From Apis mellifera (Eukaryota; Arthropoda; Insecta; Hymenoptera; Apidae), in assembly GCF_003254395.2 (NCBI RefSeq), contig NC_037650.1, positions 1,550,001 to 1,614,000 of the forward strand: a DNA stretch of 64,000 bases, written 5' to 3'. Shown here piece by piece: positions 12,561 to 24,010 of the stretch; within the stretch, counting starts at the first letter, position 1, and every line of letters begins with the position of its first letter. The notes below the pieces were generated by a model, which saw nothing but the letters and a program-made list of their open reading frames with translations, was not told where the DNA came from and made no database searches. A program made the position numbers and the translations under genes.

Positions 12561-14030
12561 TTAAATTCATTTATACCATTATTTATTGAATTCTTATTCG
12601 AAGAAATATTTTAAATAAAATTATTTTATTTTTAATAAATTATCATGATGGATACATATTTTATATTGATATAAATATTGTAAATAGATGAAAATGTCTT
12701 CTAAATTTTAAAGACTTTCCTTTTTTACATAAAATCATACTTTAAAACAAAACATAAAATTTTTTTTTTCATTATTGATAATTTCTAATGACAAATAAAT
12801 TTTGCATTATAGTAATATTAACATTTATAGCTATTAAAATTTAAAAAATAATAAAAATTATTATTTTCATTTATTTTATTAAATTTTTCAATAATTTACA
12901 AATAAAATAAATAATATTTTTTATTATGTAAAAATAAAATCGTTTTATATATTTATTTTAAAATCTTAATAAATTATTAAAAAATAAATTATTAATTATT
13001 AATTTATAATACAAAATTTTTTTTTTGCTAAAAAATAATTTTTATTATTAAAAAATAATTATATAATCTTGACATTTTTATTCAGCAATATTATACATAT
13101 ATTTATTACATATTTTTATGTAAAATATATTTATTATATATATATTATGTAAAATATAAGATATATAAGTAATTTATTATGATGAATTTATATTCTTATA
13201 TATTGCTATTTTTTTATATATTGTTTATATTATTTTTTTGTTTGTTAATTATTTTTATATAATTATTTTTATATATTTATTTATTAAATACTTCTTTTGT
13301 TGAATATTTTCTGAATATTATATATTTTGCATAAAAATACGACTATATAATTAATATTAATATAATTAATATTGATTAATTTGTTAATAAATGCTTAAAT
13401 CAAATCTTAACACATTAGGATAGAAACTTCTTATAATTAATAAATTTTATATATTAGTTTTGATTTGTAACTTGTTATAATATTTTATTTATTATTTTTT
13501 AATTACGAACTATTGTAGACAAACTGATTGCAATATAAATTAGTAAAATATTATATTAAATAGTATACAGGATTTTTTTTAATAGTAAAATTATTTTTAC
13601 TATTATTAAATTTTTAAATAATTGTTATAACTAAGTTTAATAATTAAAATTAAATAATTTAATTTATTAATATTTGAAATGCATTGATTTTAATATTTAT
13701 AAAATAAATGATTTTAAATTATTTATATTATTTTTTTGTAATTATTTTTTTATAATAAAAAATATAATAAATTTTTTTATAATTTGATATCAAAAAATTT
13801 AATTTATTATTTAATATGATGAATCTGTTTGCATCATATTTATATCTACTTTAAGAACTGGCTAAGAAATATTTAATTGTATATATTGTATATTGTATAT
13901 AATTGTATAATTATATAATATAATAACAATAAGAATTATATAATATATTTATAATATAATATAATTATAATATAATTATAAATTATATATTTAATTGGAT
14001 AATTTTATATAATTGTTACCTTATAATTGT
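12561..14030. other. A/T-rich spacer, nothing recognised
   Basis: Pure A/T background with poly-T and poly-A runs and AATTA-type low complexity. No repeat with clear arms or coding signal is seen. Confidence 0.55.
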
Positions 14031-14048
14031 TATGTTACTTTAGTTTGT

Positions 14049-14144
14049 CATATGATTTATACGTCAATAAGTTCGTGTGACTTGATCATATGGTCATCAT
14101 ATGACATGAATTAAAAACATCCGTATTTCCTGTTTGTACATATG
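14049..14144. promoter_or_regulatory. Cluster of four CATATG E-boxes
   Basis: CATATG occurs at 14,049-14,054, 14,087-14,092, 14,098-14,103 and 14,139-14,144. The middle two are embedded in a near-palindromic GATCATATGGTCATCATATG. ATACGTCAA (14,060-14,068) and GTGTGACTTG lie between them. CATATG is a canonical bHLH E-box (CANNTG) variant. Four in 96 bp is well above the roughly one per 5 kb I estimate for this composition. Candidate bHLH-bound enhancer. Confidence 0.4.
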
Positions 14145-14984
14145 ATTGTCATGCATTTTCCTGTTTTTCTTTTAAAATATTTTATAATAGATTTTCAATT
14201 ATAAAAAATATAATGTAAAATATTTTAAATAAATATTAAGTAATTAATCAATATCTATCAAAGAATTTTTGTTTTATAAAAATTATGTAAAAATTAACTA
14301 AATTAACTAAATTAAAAAAAATTATTAATATCTTATATAAATAATAGTTTGACATGAATAACGATTTTAAAATTAAATATTTTAGGAAAATTTAGAATAT
14401 TTATAATTATACAAAATGTATCAAATTTAAAATGTCAAAATTTATTTATATATTTTATGGATCTAAATAAGTAAATAATGTTATATAAACAAAAAACTAC
14501 AAATGCTTTATAAAAAACGTAAAGTACAATATAATCGTAGTAATAGTAAAATATAGGTAAAATTACAATATAAAATATAATAATGTAATGTAGTATCAAT
14601 ATTATAATTTAGAATTAAAATTAGTATCAGTAATAATGATTAATATTAAACGAAAATTAGTATTAAAAGATTACAGTGAAAATAGCTCAAATAAATATTC
14701 CCTTTGAATTTCATATTTGTTTTGTTTCTATTTATATTTTTTTGATAAAGATTATATAATTTATGTTTATATAATATTTTTTATTTATTTAAATCTATAA
14801 AATATATTAGTAAATATTACCAATAATCTTAAATTTTATTTAAAATTAATAAAATTTTTAATAATACATAGAAGAATTACATATGTAATCATAATATATA
14901 GATTATATATAATCATGATATACAAAATCGTTAATTACATCACTATAGCATATAACTTATATACAAATTTTAATAATTTATTTC

Positions 14985-15265
14985 TAGGAAAAATGTGATG
15001 AGTTGGAATGGAAAAAGTGAAAGGAGTAGTACATAATACATTAACATCAAGTTTGATGAATAACTCGACAAAATACCGGATCTCGTTTGATGAATTAAGT
15101 TGCCGCTATTATTAAACTTCATTCAGAGAATTTAGTTACATCGTTAGTGTGAAATCTACAGTGATAACGAGTCATATAACTCGCATATTAATTGTAAACA
15201 TATGATATTACGCATGAAAAATCGTATCACAAGAATGAATCATAATTGAGACGTAGATATATATT
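14985..15265. promoter_or_regulatory. GC-richer island, candidate conserved non-coding element
   Basis: About 280 bp with words such as TACCGGATCTCGTTTGATGA and AAGTTGCCGCTATTATTAAA. A near-repeat of TTTGATGAATAACTCG and TTTGATGAATTAAG lies about 30 bp apart. The ends fade into A/T background. Frames are closed within 20-30 codons. Candidate enhancer by composition. Confidence 0.3.
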
Positions 15266-15269
15266 ATAT

Positions 15270-18000
15270 CTCAAATTTGATTAAAGACAAAAACAAAAAA
15301 ATTAAATAATAAAGTTAATTACTATGTTTCGTTTTTTCTTTTCTTTTTTTAAAGAATAGAAATACAGAATATTTTAAGAAATATTTTTTTACATACATAT
15401 TGAAATATTCACAAACATTTCTGAATCATAAATCTTGTAATTCTATTGTATTTATCAAGATAAATGAAAAAAAAAATCTATAAATGTAACATATGTAATC
15501 AAAAGTATAAAGACCGATTTGAATAAGTGTATTTAATGCAAGAAAATACTCTTAAATATTGTTTTACGCTAATTAATTGCTTTTACTTCTACCTTTCATT
15601 TCATAGATTTTTTTATTTTAAAATTACTATTATAAAAACAAGATACTTTCATTATCAGAATTTAGTTGTATTTATGATTCTATTTTTTTTTTTTTTTTTT
15701 TTTTTACTTTATAAATAGCTGAGAAAAGTTGAATTAATCTCTTATCAAGCATCCATCTGATCATATATTTACATATTATAAATTATGAATCATTTTACAT
15801 ATATTATTTCTATATTATTTATATTATTCTATATTTTTTATATTATTTCTATATTAATGATGGAATCTATAAACTTTATTCTATAGTTTACCAAAAATTA
15901 ATTCTATATGAATTACAATGAATTGGAAACTATAAAAATATCAATATAATTAAATAATATAATATATAATATATAAATAATATAATTTATATGATAATAT
16001 AAATTAAATATAATATAAAGTAATATATTAAATATGAATATTAAAAAAAGTGTATTTGTTTATTAGAATTCTTTTTTGATTTTTTTTTTGATGAAATTTA
16101 TAATAAAATATGATTTAACAATTCTTGAATATTTATTAAATAATATTTAAAATAATTAAAAGTAAAAAATTAATGTGTTTAATATTTTATTATAATATTA
16201 AAATTTATTGTGCATATAATATATTGTGCATATTGCTAAAATTTTTATATTTTAAATAAATAAAGTGCAATAATTGCGAGTCGCAGATAAGTATTATAAT
16301 TGGAAAATTGCAGATTATTTATCATAACTTTAAGTATTTTTTTTGAAGGCGAAAATATATGAAATAAAAAAATTTCAAATAATATTCATATATAAGAGAA
16401 ACCAATCCAAAATGGATGTCTGGGTAAAACTGGGACATATTATTATTTTTGTAATACTTTTAAATTTTCTCTTGTCATTATAGTGACGCAGTGTCGTTAA
16501 GAGTATTGATTCATTAACAAAACCTGATTGCAATACACGAATAATATTAATGTATATATTATTAATATTAATTAATATTAATCTTTTCGAGAGTTTTGAC
16601 CTAATTTTTGATTATTAAAGTCAAAAACTTCCATCAATGTAATGTATTTCAAAAAAATATTGATTAATTAATTTTGATTTGAATTATTAATCGTATATTA
16701 AAATAAAAAATTATAAATTAAGAAATTTTTTTTTAATTCATCATGTATTAATATTATTAATAGTTTCTAAAAAAAATTATAAATTTTTTGCTTATGATTT
16801 AATTTATTTCTCTTTAATTATATAAATAATTGATAAATCTTGTATTAAATAATAATTTTTAATTAAAACAACTTTTCTCTGAATTGTTTTATTAAAAAAA
16901 AATTTTTTTTTTATTTCTTACAATTTGTGAATTATGAATTATTATGAAATTTATATTTGAATTCAAAATTGAAAAATAATTAAATTTTCATAGATAAATT
17001 TTGCCTTGTTAGAATAAATTTTAATAGCAAAAAAAAAAATTGCATTATATATATAATATATTTATAATATATTCTATACAATATTTTCTATACATTATAT
17101 ATTCTCAATATTTCAAAATTTGGAAATTATTCCTTGTAATAATATAATATATTATTTGTTTTTTTGAAATTTTGTCAATAATAAATTCTAAGTTTATTTT
17201 TGTAAAATTAATTTATAATTAATTATTAATTATTAAAGTTTGGATATTCATGCAAATATATATCGATAGAATATAGATAAAAATATAAAATTTAGATAAA
17301 AATTTATTTCATTATTGAAAGATCTTAAAAATATATTTTTTATTATAAATATATGTTTATTGCATAAACATAGATTGCATAAACACATATATTAGTTTTT
17401 TAAGAACATTGCATATTTTGCATATAATATATTTATATTGCAAGATTGAACTTGCTATTCATAATAGCTATTCACAAATATTAATAAAACATCGTTGTTT
17501 AAATAGATTATTTGAAATTAGAAATTTAAAATATCTATATGATAAAATACATGTTATAAATTTTTCATATGTTTCATACATAAAATTATATAAGAGTTTC
17601 TGAATTGAAGTTGTCAATGTAAGAATATTTAATATATTTAAAAATTAATTAAACATATAATTCTTTATGGTATCATAAATAATTATTTTCTTTGCTTAAA
17701 TTTTACATTAAAAATATTGTCTTTTGAATACTTTTAGAATTAGCGTTAATTTCTCATAATAATATATTTTATGATTATTTTACTATTATATCTTTCAATG
17801 GCGAAAGTTTTGCATTGTCTAGAAAAATCTTTTTTATGAGAAGAGTAGGAGAAAGTAGTAATAGAAGAAATAGAAGTAGGGAGACAATCCTAATAAATTA
17901 GCCCTAACTAAACACAATACAATACAATAAAATATTCATTATTTGTTTTTCCATCATTTCTTTCACTGCTATTTTTTTTTTTTCATTTTTAAAAGAGTTA
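15270..18000. other. A/T-rich spacer with a minor island
   Basis: Background A/T sequence with a 23-nt poly-T run. A weak island at about 16,390-16,550 contains TGGATGTCTGGGTAAAACTG and a TGACGCAGTGTCG stretch, too short to interpret. Frames at 15,527-15,718 and 17,409-17,603 have no family signature. Confidence 0.5.
15683..15705. repeat. Poly-T run, 23 nt
   Basis: Homopolymer of 23 T. No target-site duplication or body of a retroposed copy is seen next to it, so a poly-A tail on the minus strand is possible but unsupported. Confidence 0.9.
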
Positions 18001-18440
18001 AAAGAATTTTTCTGGCAATTTTTCTAAGAAGATTGGATTCTAAAAAAGAGTAAGACAGTTGGCGAAATGAAATGAATGAAACGTCAAAAAGATAAGAAAG
18101 TGAAGAACGGGAAAGAAGTATTCCTGGAAAGAAGGAAAAGAAAGACAAGACAACGGAGTCGAGTATGGACTTCGAGGAGAAGACATGATGTTCCTGGAAT
18201 TCTCAGCAACGTGGCCCTCTTCAGGCGTGGTTTCACGGTTCAGTTAACTTTCCGCCAGCTCTTATTACGGGTCTGACGCTTTATCGGGTCTCGTAGCAGC
18301 TTTACCTCGAATCTTCAGCAATTGCTCTTTTTTTCTCTTGCAATCATCTCGTCTATGGTTCACCTCTCAATCTTTTTCTCGTTATTCTTTTTTTTGTTTT
18401 TTTTCTATATTTTACCAGCATCGAATCCTTTGGATTACAA
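18000..18440. promoter_or_regulatory. GC-richer island with purine-to-pyrimidine strand switch
   Basis: The first half (about 18,030-18,190) is strongly purine-rich on the plus strand. The second half (about 18,200-18,420) is pyrimidine-rich with CpG words (CAGGCGTGGTTTCACGGTTC, TTACGGGTCTGACGC, ATCGGGTCTCGTAGCAGC). A 66-codon frame from ATG 18,076 to 18,276 is mainly Lys/Arg/Glu in its first half as a direct result of the purine bias and matches no family I know. Candidate conserved non-coding element, or less likely a small exon. Confidence 0.35.
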
Positions 18441-20489
18441 AATCGTTCATTTTAGTTTTAACGATCTTCTTCCTAGTTATTATCAATTCGTAGAAATCTA
18501 AATAATAAATAAATTAGTACTTGTAAATTAGTAATATTAACTCGATTTTTTGCAAGATATTATGAATTTGAAAAAAAGTATTATATAATCATTTATATAT
18601 TAAAAAGAAATATTAATAATTATGAATGATAGTTTTATATATATATATTTAATATAAATATTACTTACTTAAATTAACTTAAAACTTATACAATAAACAT
18701 ATATATATATATATATGTATATTATGTATATTATATATATATTATACATATTCTACATATTTCATATATAGAATATAATATAATTGCAATTATGTTTATA
18801 AAATTTAATTGAGATTTTAAATTATAATTTAAATATCAAATTTTTAATTATTAATAGAAAATGAATTCTCAAATGAATTTGTTTTTCTAATTAATAATTA
18901 ATGATTAATCATAAAATAATTATTAAAATCAAATAATCATTAAAAAATTTTAAATTTAATAATAAATTTAATAAATTTAATAAATTTAATTTTGTTTATA
19001 TTATATATAATAATCGTATAAAATAGAAATATGTCTTATAAATATGTCCTACATTTATTTTTTAAAATATTGTTCATTAAATTTTGTTAACTTATTCATT
19101 TGTATATTAAATTGTTTTTTTATAAATATGTATAATATATTTTTAAAAAATTTACTTAAATTATGTAATCTAGGTATATAATATTTCAATAATCTAATAT
19201 TTAATAATAATAGATATTTTCAATAATTGTATGTTTTTTTATCATACAAATTAAATTTTTAATTTAATAAAAAATTTAATCAAAAATTAAATAAAATTTA
19301 ATAATTATTTCAAATATTTTTTATTTGAAATATATTAACACTGATTATGTATCACGATTAAGCATCCAAAAATCCGAAATACTTAAAAAAAATATATATT
19401 TATAGAAGTTTTTTTTTTTTGTTTAGTTTTTCTTTCTTTATGAAAATTTAGTTAATAAAATGAGATTTCACTTATAGATTCTTGAAAGAGTATTAAATTT
19501 CTATTAATTTTTTACAATATAATGAAAAAAATTATTATTAATATATTTATAAAACATATAAAGCTAGAGATCAAAGCAAATATAAAAATATTGCTTAAAA
19601 CTTATTTATTAAGTTATGAACAATTTAAATTTTTTATAATAAAGAAAGATGGAAATAGAATGCGATGATAGTATTAGAGATAGAATCATTTTACTTGCAT
19701 CATCTAATCGTGCAATGTACATATCTTTTTATATATTTACAATGAATCTATCAATATATTTGTTAAGTCCAAAAATTGAATATATTTATGATCAAAAAAA
19801 AGAAAAGATGAAAAAACAATTTTGTTTTTTTAAAACATAGAATTAAACTAGAATATATTTTAACAATGTAAAAATGCCAATAATAAAACATAATTAGATT
19901 TCGATTTATATTATATTTATTATATTATATTTATATTGTCTAAGAATTTCAATGTTATATATCTTACTTTGAATAAATTATAATTAACATTGTATAATTT
20001 TTAATTTATTTTGATTTTTTTAATTAAAATTTTTAAAAAAATTTTATTTTTCCATAAAAATAAATAAAATTATAATATTTCTTTAATTTTTTCAAGATAT
20101 TATAAAACATCAAAGGCAAAAGATGATTTTTAAAACGTTTTTAAAACATCAAAAAAAATAAAGATTATCAAGTTAAATAAAATATTATTAATATTTCTAT
20201 ATTTTTTTATTATTTTTTATTAAAAGATTTTATTAAAAAATTTTGCAATAAGAAGTTCTTCAACAATTTCTTTTTGCACTTAGAATAATTTAAAAATATT
20301 AAAGATATATGTTAGTCTTTCTGAAGAGGAATTTTCCTCTTAAATATAAATTAATAGAATAATATAAATTAATAGATAAATAAAAATCTTATATTATTGC
20401 TGAAATAAATCTTCTTAAGAAAAAAATTAAAAAATTATTATTAATTTTTGAGAGAAGTTACTTAAAATAAATATTTACTTAAATCTTAT
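18441..20489. other. A/T-rich spacer with one MITE-like fragment
   Basis: A/T background with TATA-rich runs at about 18,640-18,780. At 20,324-20,341 a tight hairpin AAGAGGAA-TT-TTCCTCTT is followed by a short direct repeat of ATATAAATTAATAGA. The frame at 19,649-19,840 lies in and beyond the MITE-like fragment and is not a gene. Confidence 0.5.
19585..19700. mobile_element. MITE-like fragment F (one arm)
   Basis: The sequence TTAAAACTTATTTATTAAG (about 19,597-19,615), then AATTTAAATTT, then AAGAAAGATGGAAATAGAAT and GATGATAG...AGAGATAGAATC follows the order of the left arm and inner segment of the copy at about 50,201-50,310. The right arm is not convincing, so this is a fragment or strongly diverged copy. 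Confidence 0.4.
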
Positions 20490-20960
20490 ATCGTGAAATC
20501 ACGAATCCGTGCTTCTTTTGACAGTAGTATAGTATATGACATTGCAAAGGACGATCTCCTGCAATTATTATCTTTTCAATTTAGTCAAATCACGAAAAAA
20601 AGACATATGGTAAGACAGAGACTTATTCATAGTTGACACAACAGAAAATTTTTGCTTTTTTTATATATTTTAAGAAAGAAAAATAAAAGATAAACAAAAA
20701 TAATATTAAGCAGACTAAAGCAATGTAGGAAAGTATGAGGACAGGTGATCTTTGGTTTCGAAACGGTTAGCCGGCGGTGAATTAAACATTGTCGCCATGG
20801 CAAAAATGATGATTTTGGTAACGCAACGATCGCTATTACTGATTCCATTAATGAAATTATATGATAAACCGAGTAGTTTGCGTTCAAACATATTTAAGCC
20901 GCGCTTTGTTTAACTGTTATTTATATTATTGTATGAGTTCAGCCCAAACCAAATACTTAT
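20490..20960. promoter_or_regulatory. GC-richer island, candidate conserved element or small exon
   Basis: The core at about 20,715-20,915 is the most balanced part, with AACGGTTAGCCGGCGGTGAA, TTGTCGCCATGGCAAAAATG and AACGCAACGATCGC. Both strands are open over much of the core: a plus frame from ATG 20,797, and a minus frame over 20,627-20,887 whose listed start is TTG and whose first ATG comes 13 codons in. Double-strand openness argues that low stop density, not coding, explains the frames. Confidence 0.35.
20797..20913 (+). other. 38-codon open frame with strong start context
   Basis: The ATG at 20,797 sits in GTCGCCATGG, which matches the best eukaryotic initiation context at -3 and +4. 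The frame runs 38 codons to TAA at 20,911-20,913, and the first upstream in-frame stop is about 16 codons before the ATG. The start MAKMMILVTQRSLLLIPLMK is hydrophobic and the tail basic, and it resembles no family I recognise. It could be a small ORF, the start of a spliced gene, or chance. Confidence 0.12.
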
Positions 20961-21674
20961 TAAATTATTGTTGCATATGATTCAAATAATCGATTGCATA
21001 AACCTATTAAATTTTTCAGATTTTAGTTGTTAAATATATAATATATACTTGTTAAATAATTCTCATTATACAATAAAATTTATTATTTGAATTGATAAAT
21101 AAATATGATTCTTAGAAATAAAAGAATTTTTTGATTTAGAGGACTACTTCTCTATTCTTAGAATTATTATTTTATACGGATTCAATATCTATGTTATATA
21201 TTGTATTATATTACTATATTTATTATTAAACTAGGAATATTTATGTATATAGGAATATTTATGCAATATTTAAATATACAATATTTCAAAAAAAAACAAA
21301 TCAACAAATTGTACATAATATAATATTCAAAGTATCATGATATTGGAAAATAAGATAAATTTTTATTTAACTTCCATTTCTTTAATTGTATTTATAAAAA
21401 TTTTGCATAAAAGTTAGTATAAAAATTAGCAATCTATTTATTATATATTTATTCATATAAATTTATATTTATTATTATAATACATTTATTATAAAATCAA
21501 AATAATTTTTTTAATTTTTATATAATATATATAAATATTAACTAGAATTAAAAATGGTAAGAATAACATGTTAAATAATTTAAAATATAGTTAAATATGA
21601 AAACAATGTTAAAAATGCTTTAAAAAGAAAGTATAGAATTATCTGATAAAATGTATGAATACATTTGTCTATAG

Positions 21675-21810
21675 ACTATAATTAAAATTATAAAAATAAT
21701 TGTAAGTTTCATTAAAGAAATTTAGCCATTATATTATTTGCAACTATAAATAAAAGTATAAAAGTGATTGTAAGTTTCATTAAGAAAATGCAGCCATATT
21801 ATCTGCGCAT
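21675..21810. repeat. Tandem duplication, 68-bp unit
   Basis: Copy 1 (21,675-21,742) and copy 2 (21,743-21,810) are abutting and equal in length. Shared blocks in order are ACTATAA, ATAAAA, ATTGTAAGTTTCATTAA, GAAA and AGCCAT, followed by ATTATTTGC versus ATTATCTGC. Copy 2 ends inside the GC island and is more GC-rich (CTGCGCAT). Confidence 0.8.
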
Positions 21811-22160
21811 CGTAAACAACCTTTAAGATAGATGGCATTATTGATGGCGATAGAAATTAAGCTGATTCAAGATTTTACGGTAAACAGAGGAATTCGATGT
21901 TTTGTAAGAATTACCAAAGGAATTATGTAAATTTTAATATAACTGATTGAAGATGAAACTCATCATCGTTGTTACATTCGCTTCCGTCCCATGTAGGGTG
22001 AAACTATTTCCACGAAACGCAGAAATTTATCTTTATAACAGATAAGCATCGATTCTTGAATAATTTTGCATAAAATTTGTATGGCTATTTGTGAATCTCA
22101 AATCAGAAACTTAATATCTTATGCATAAAATCAAATTTTGTTTTCGTTACATACAATGGC
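21780..22160. promoter_or_regulatory. GC-richer island with paired GATA sites
   Basis: About 380 bp of balanced sequence. TTATCT (22,027-22,032) and AGATAA (22,040-22,045) form an inverted GATA pair. ATCATCGTTGTTACATTCGC and CTTCCGTCCCATGTAGGGTG lie just upstream. Frames are closed. Candidate enhancer by composition and motif; GATA hexamers are common in A/T-rich DNA, so the pair alone is weak evidence. Confidence 0.3.
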
Positions 22161-23809
22161 TAAAAATTTTGCCCAATTTTAAAAGATGATATATTTTTTT
22201 TTAAATTAGATTTAATAATTTGAATTTTTTTATAAAGTTTATTAGATAACTTATAAAACAAATTTTTAAAAAAGTTATTATTAATCATTTTTTTCGATTT
22301 TTTTTATCTGAGTCTTTAATGAAAATTTAAAAAATACATTTTATAAATTTATATCAATTATATCCATATTAAAAAATATAGCACAATCGACTAACATTCC
22401 TATAAATGGTCAAAAATGGTGAAAATTGAAATTTTTTATGATTTTTACATCTTTTGATGTTTATTATTTATTTTTAAATTAACCAATTTTAATAAAATCT
22501 TTATATGTATAATTGACATAAATCTTTAAAATGTAAAGATTTTTTTAAAATAAATTTTTAAAATTTTTAAAATTTTTATTAGAGATTCAGATAAAAAATT
22601 TGTAAACAACGATCTTTACTATTTTCTTTGCCAATTTGATAAATTACAATTTTTTTTTAAATTTTCTTTTCTTTTGTTTACATGTCTTTTTTCTAACTTC
22701 TTAAAACAATTCAAGTCATTAAGTTCAATTTTAAAAAAATTATTATGTTATGTAAAGGATGTGCCAATATTTAAAACCATTATGTTTATATATTCGTGAG
22801 TCACTAGATAATTTTAAACATGTCATTAAATTATTAATAGTTAATTTAAGATTTTAAGATTTCATGAAGAAGATTTTAAAATATATGAAGAAAATTGATG
22901 ATTGGTTAAAATATCATGACTATGAACATTGATTATACAAAAGCTATGTAAAGAAATCGTTGGAATAACTAAAACGAGAAAGTTCAAATTATGAAACAAA
23001 ATATAAAATATTATTATAATAAATATAAAACTACATTTTTGTTGAATAAGTATAGAAATAATATTTTTTAATAAAGATTCATCTATCTTATATACAATGG
23101 AATTTCTATATTTGTCATTAAACCATCTCTGTAAGAAAATAGTCAAATTAGACGAATATAAAATCAAATTTTCTATTAATGAAAAAAATAATTAAAAAAG
23201 AAACAATCATGTTTTCAATCTCGATTCGGTGCCCAAATAAATAAAATTTTAAGCAGAAATTTAATTTTTATTCAAAAATTATAATGGCATAAAGTAAATC
23301 ATGTAATAAAAACTTTTAATCAAAATGAATACTAAACTTTTACATGAATATCGAAACGAATCTCGGCAATATTTTCTTGCCAAGAAAAATGTTGGATTTA
23401 ATAAATATAAAAACGAATGAATAGTTGTACTATTTTTACATTTTTTAAATATTTATTTAAAAAATATTTTTAAAAAATATTGCAATTTTTGTAATAATGT
23501 CTAACAGTGCAATATTAATATTAGACATAACTAATATAAATATAAACTTATTTAATGTACTAGAAACTTTTATATTTTCACTAATTAATTTATGTTTTAT
23601 TAATTATTATTATTTTTATATCGAATTTATTATTTTTTTTATTTTTATTTTTTTATTATTTTATTTTTATTATTTTTAAATTGATTTCAATATAATTATC
23701 TATTAAGAATATTTTATAAATATTTTATAAATAATATTTTAAGTATTAAAATGTACGATTTTAACCATATATAATTTATCATTTGTTATAAATTGAATAG
23801 AAATTATGT
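22161..23809. other. A/T-rich spacer, no supported gene
   Basis: Background sequence. A 101-codon minus frame at 22,862-23,167 begins at TTG and gives an Ile/Phe-rich, membrane-like string with no family signature. A plus frame at 23,497-23,679 is also composition-driven. CTTGCCAAG at about 23,377-23,385 is a small GC palindrome. Confidence 0.5.
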
Positions 23810-24010
23810 TTAGTTGTCAAAAGAAGAATGTGCTTAACAAGCTATTTCCATTGCAATTGAATCAGATAATGGTTCATCGATTAAATTGATCAAAGCTGAA
23901 GGAAAACGGGTCTTCGATTTAAATTATGTAGTTAGTGAGTTATGTGTTCCATTTAATTTATGTTGTACAGACTTGTCCAGTAACTACCTTGTCTGGAATG
24001 CTGCAAAGTT
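23810..24010. promoter_or_regulatory. Small GC-richer island
   Basis: About 200 bp with AACGGGTCTTCG and, at the end, ACAGACTTGTCCAG...CCTTGTCTGGAATG. The latter is an inverted pair of AGAC/GTCT cores, which are the SMAD half-site, though the word is common. Frames are closed. Candidate regulatory element by composition only. Confidence 0.22.

Noticed and set aside
18076..18276. 66-codon Lys/Arg-rich frame as a basic nuclear protein
   Set aside because: The Lys/Arg/Glu content is what any purine-rich strand encodes, and no family signature is present. Kept only as part of the island description.
19649..19840. 63-codon plus-strand frame with an acidic start
   Set aside because: It lies in and beyond a MITE-like fragment whose sequence recurs in non-coding copies elsewhere in the window.
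22862..23167. 101-codon minus-strand frame
   Set aside because: It starts at TTG, encodes an Ile/Phe-rich string without domain signature, and lies in ordinary A/T background.
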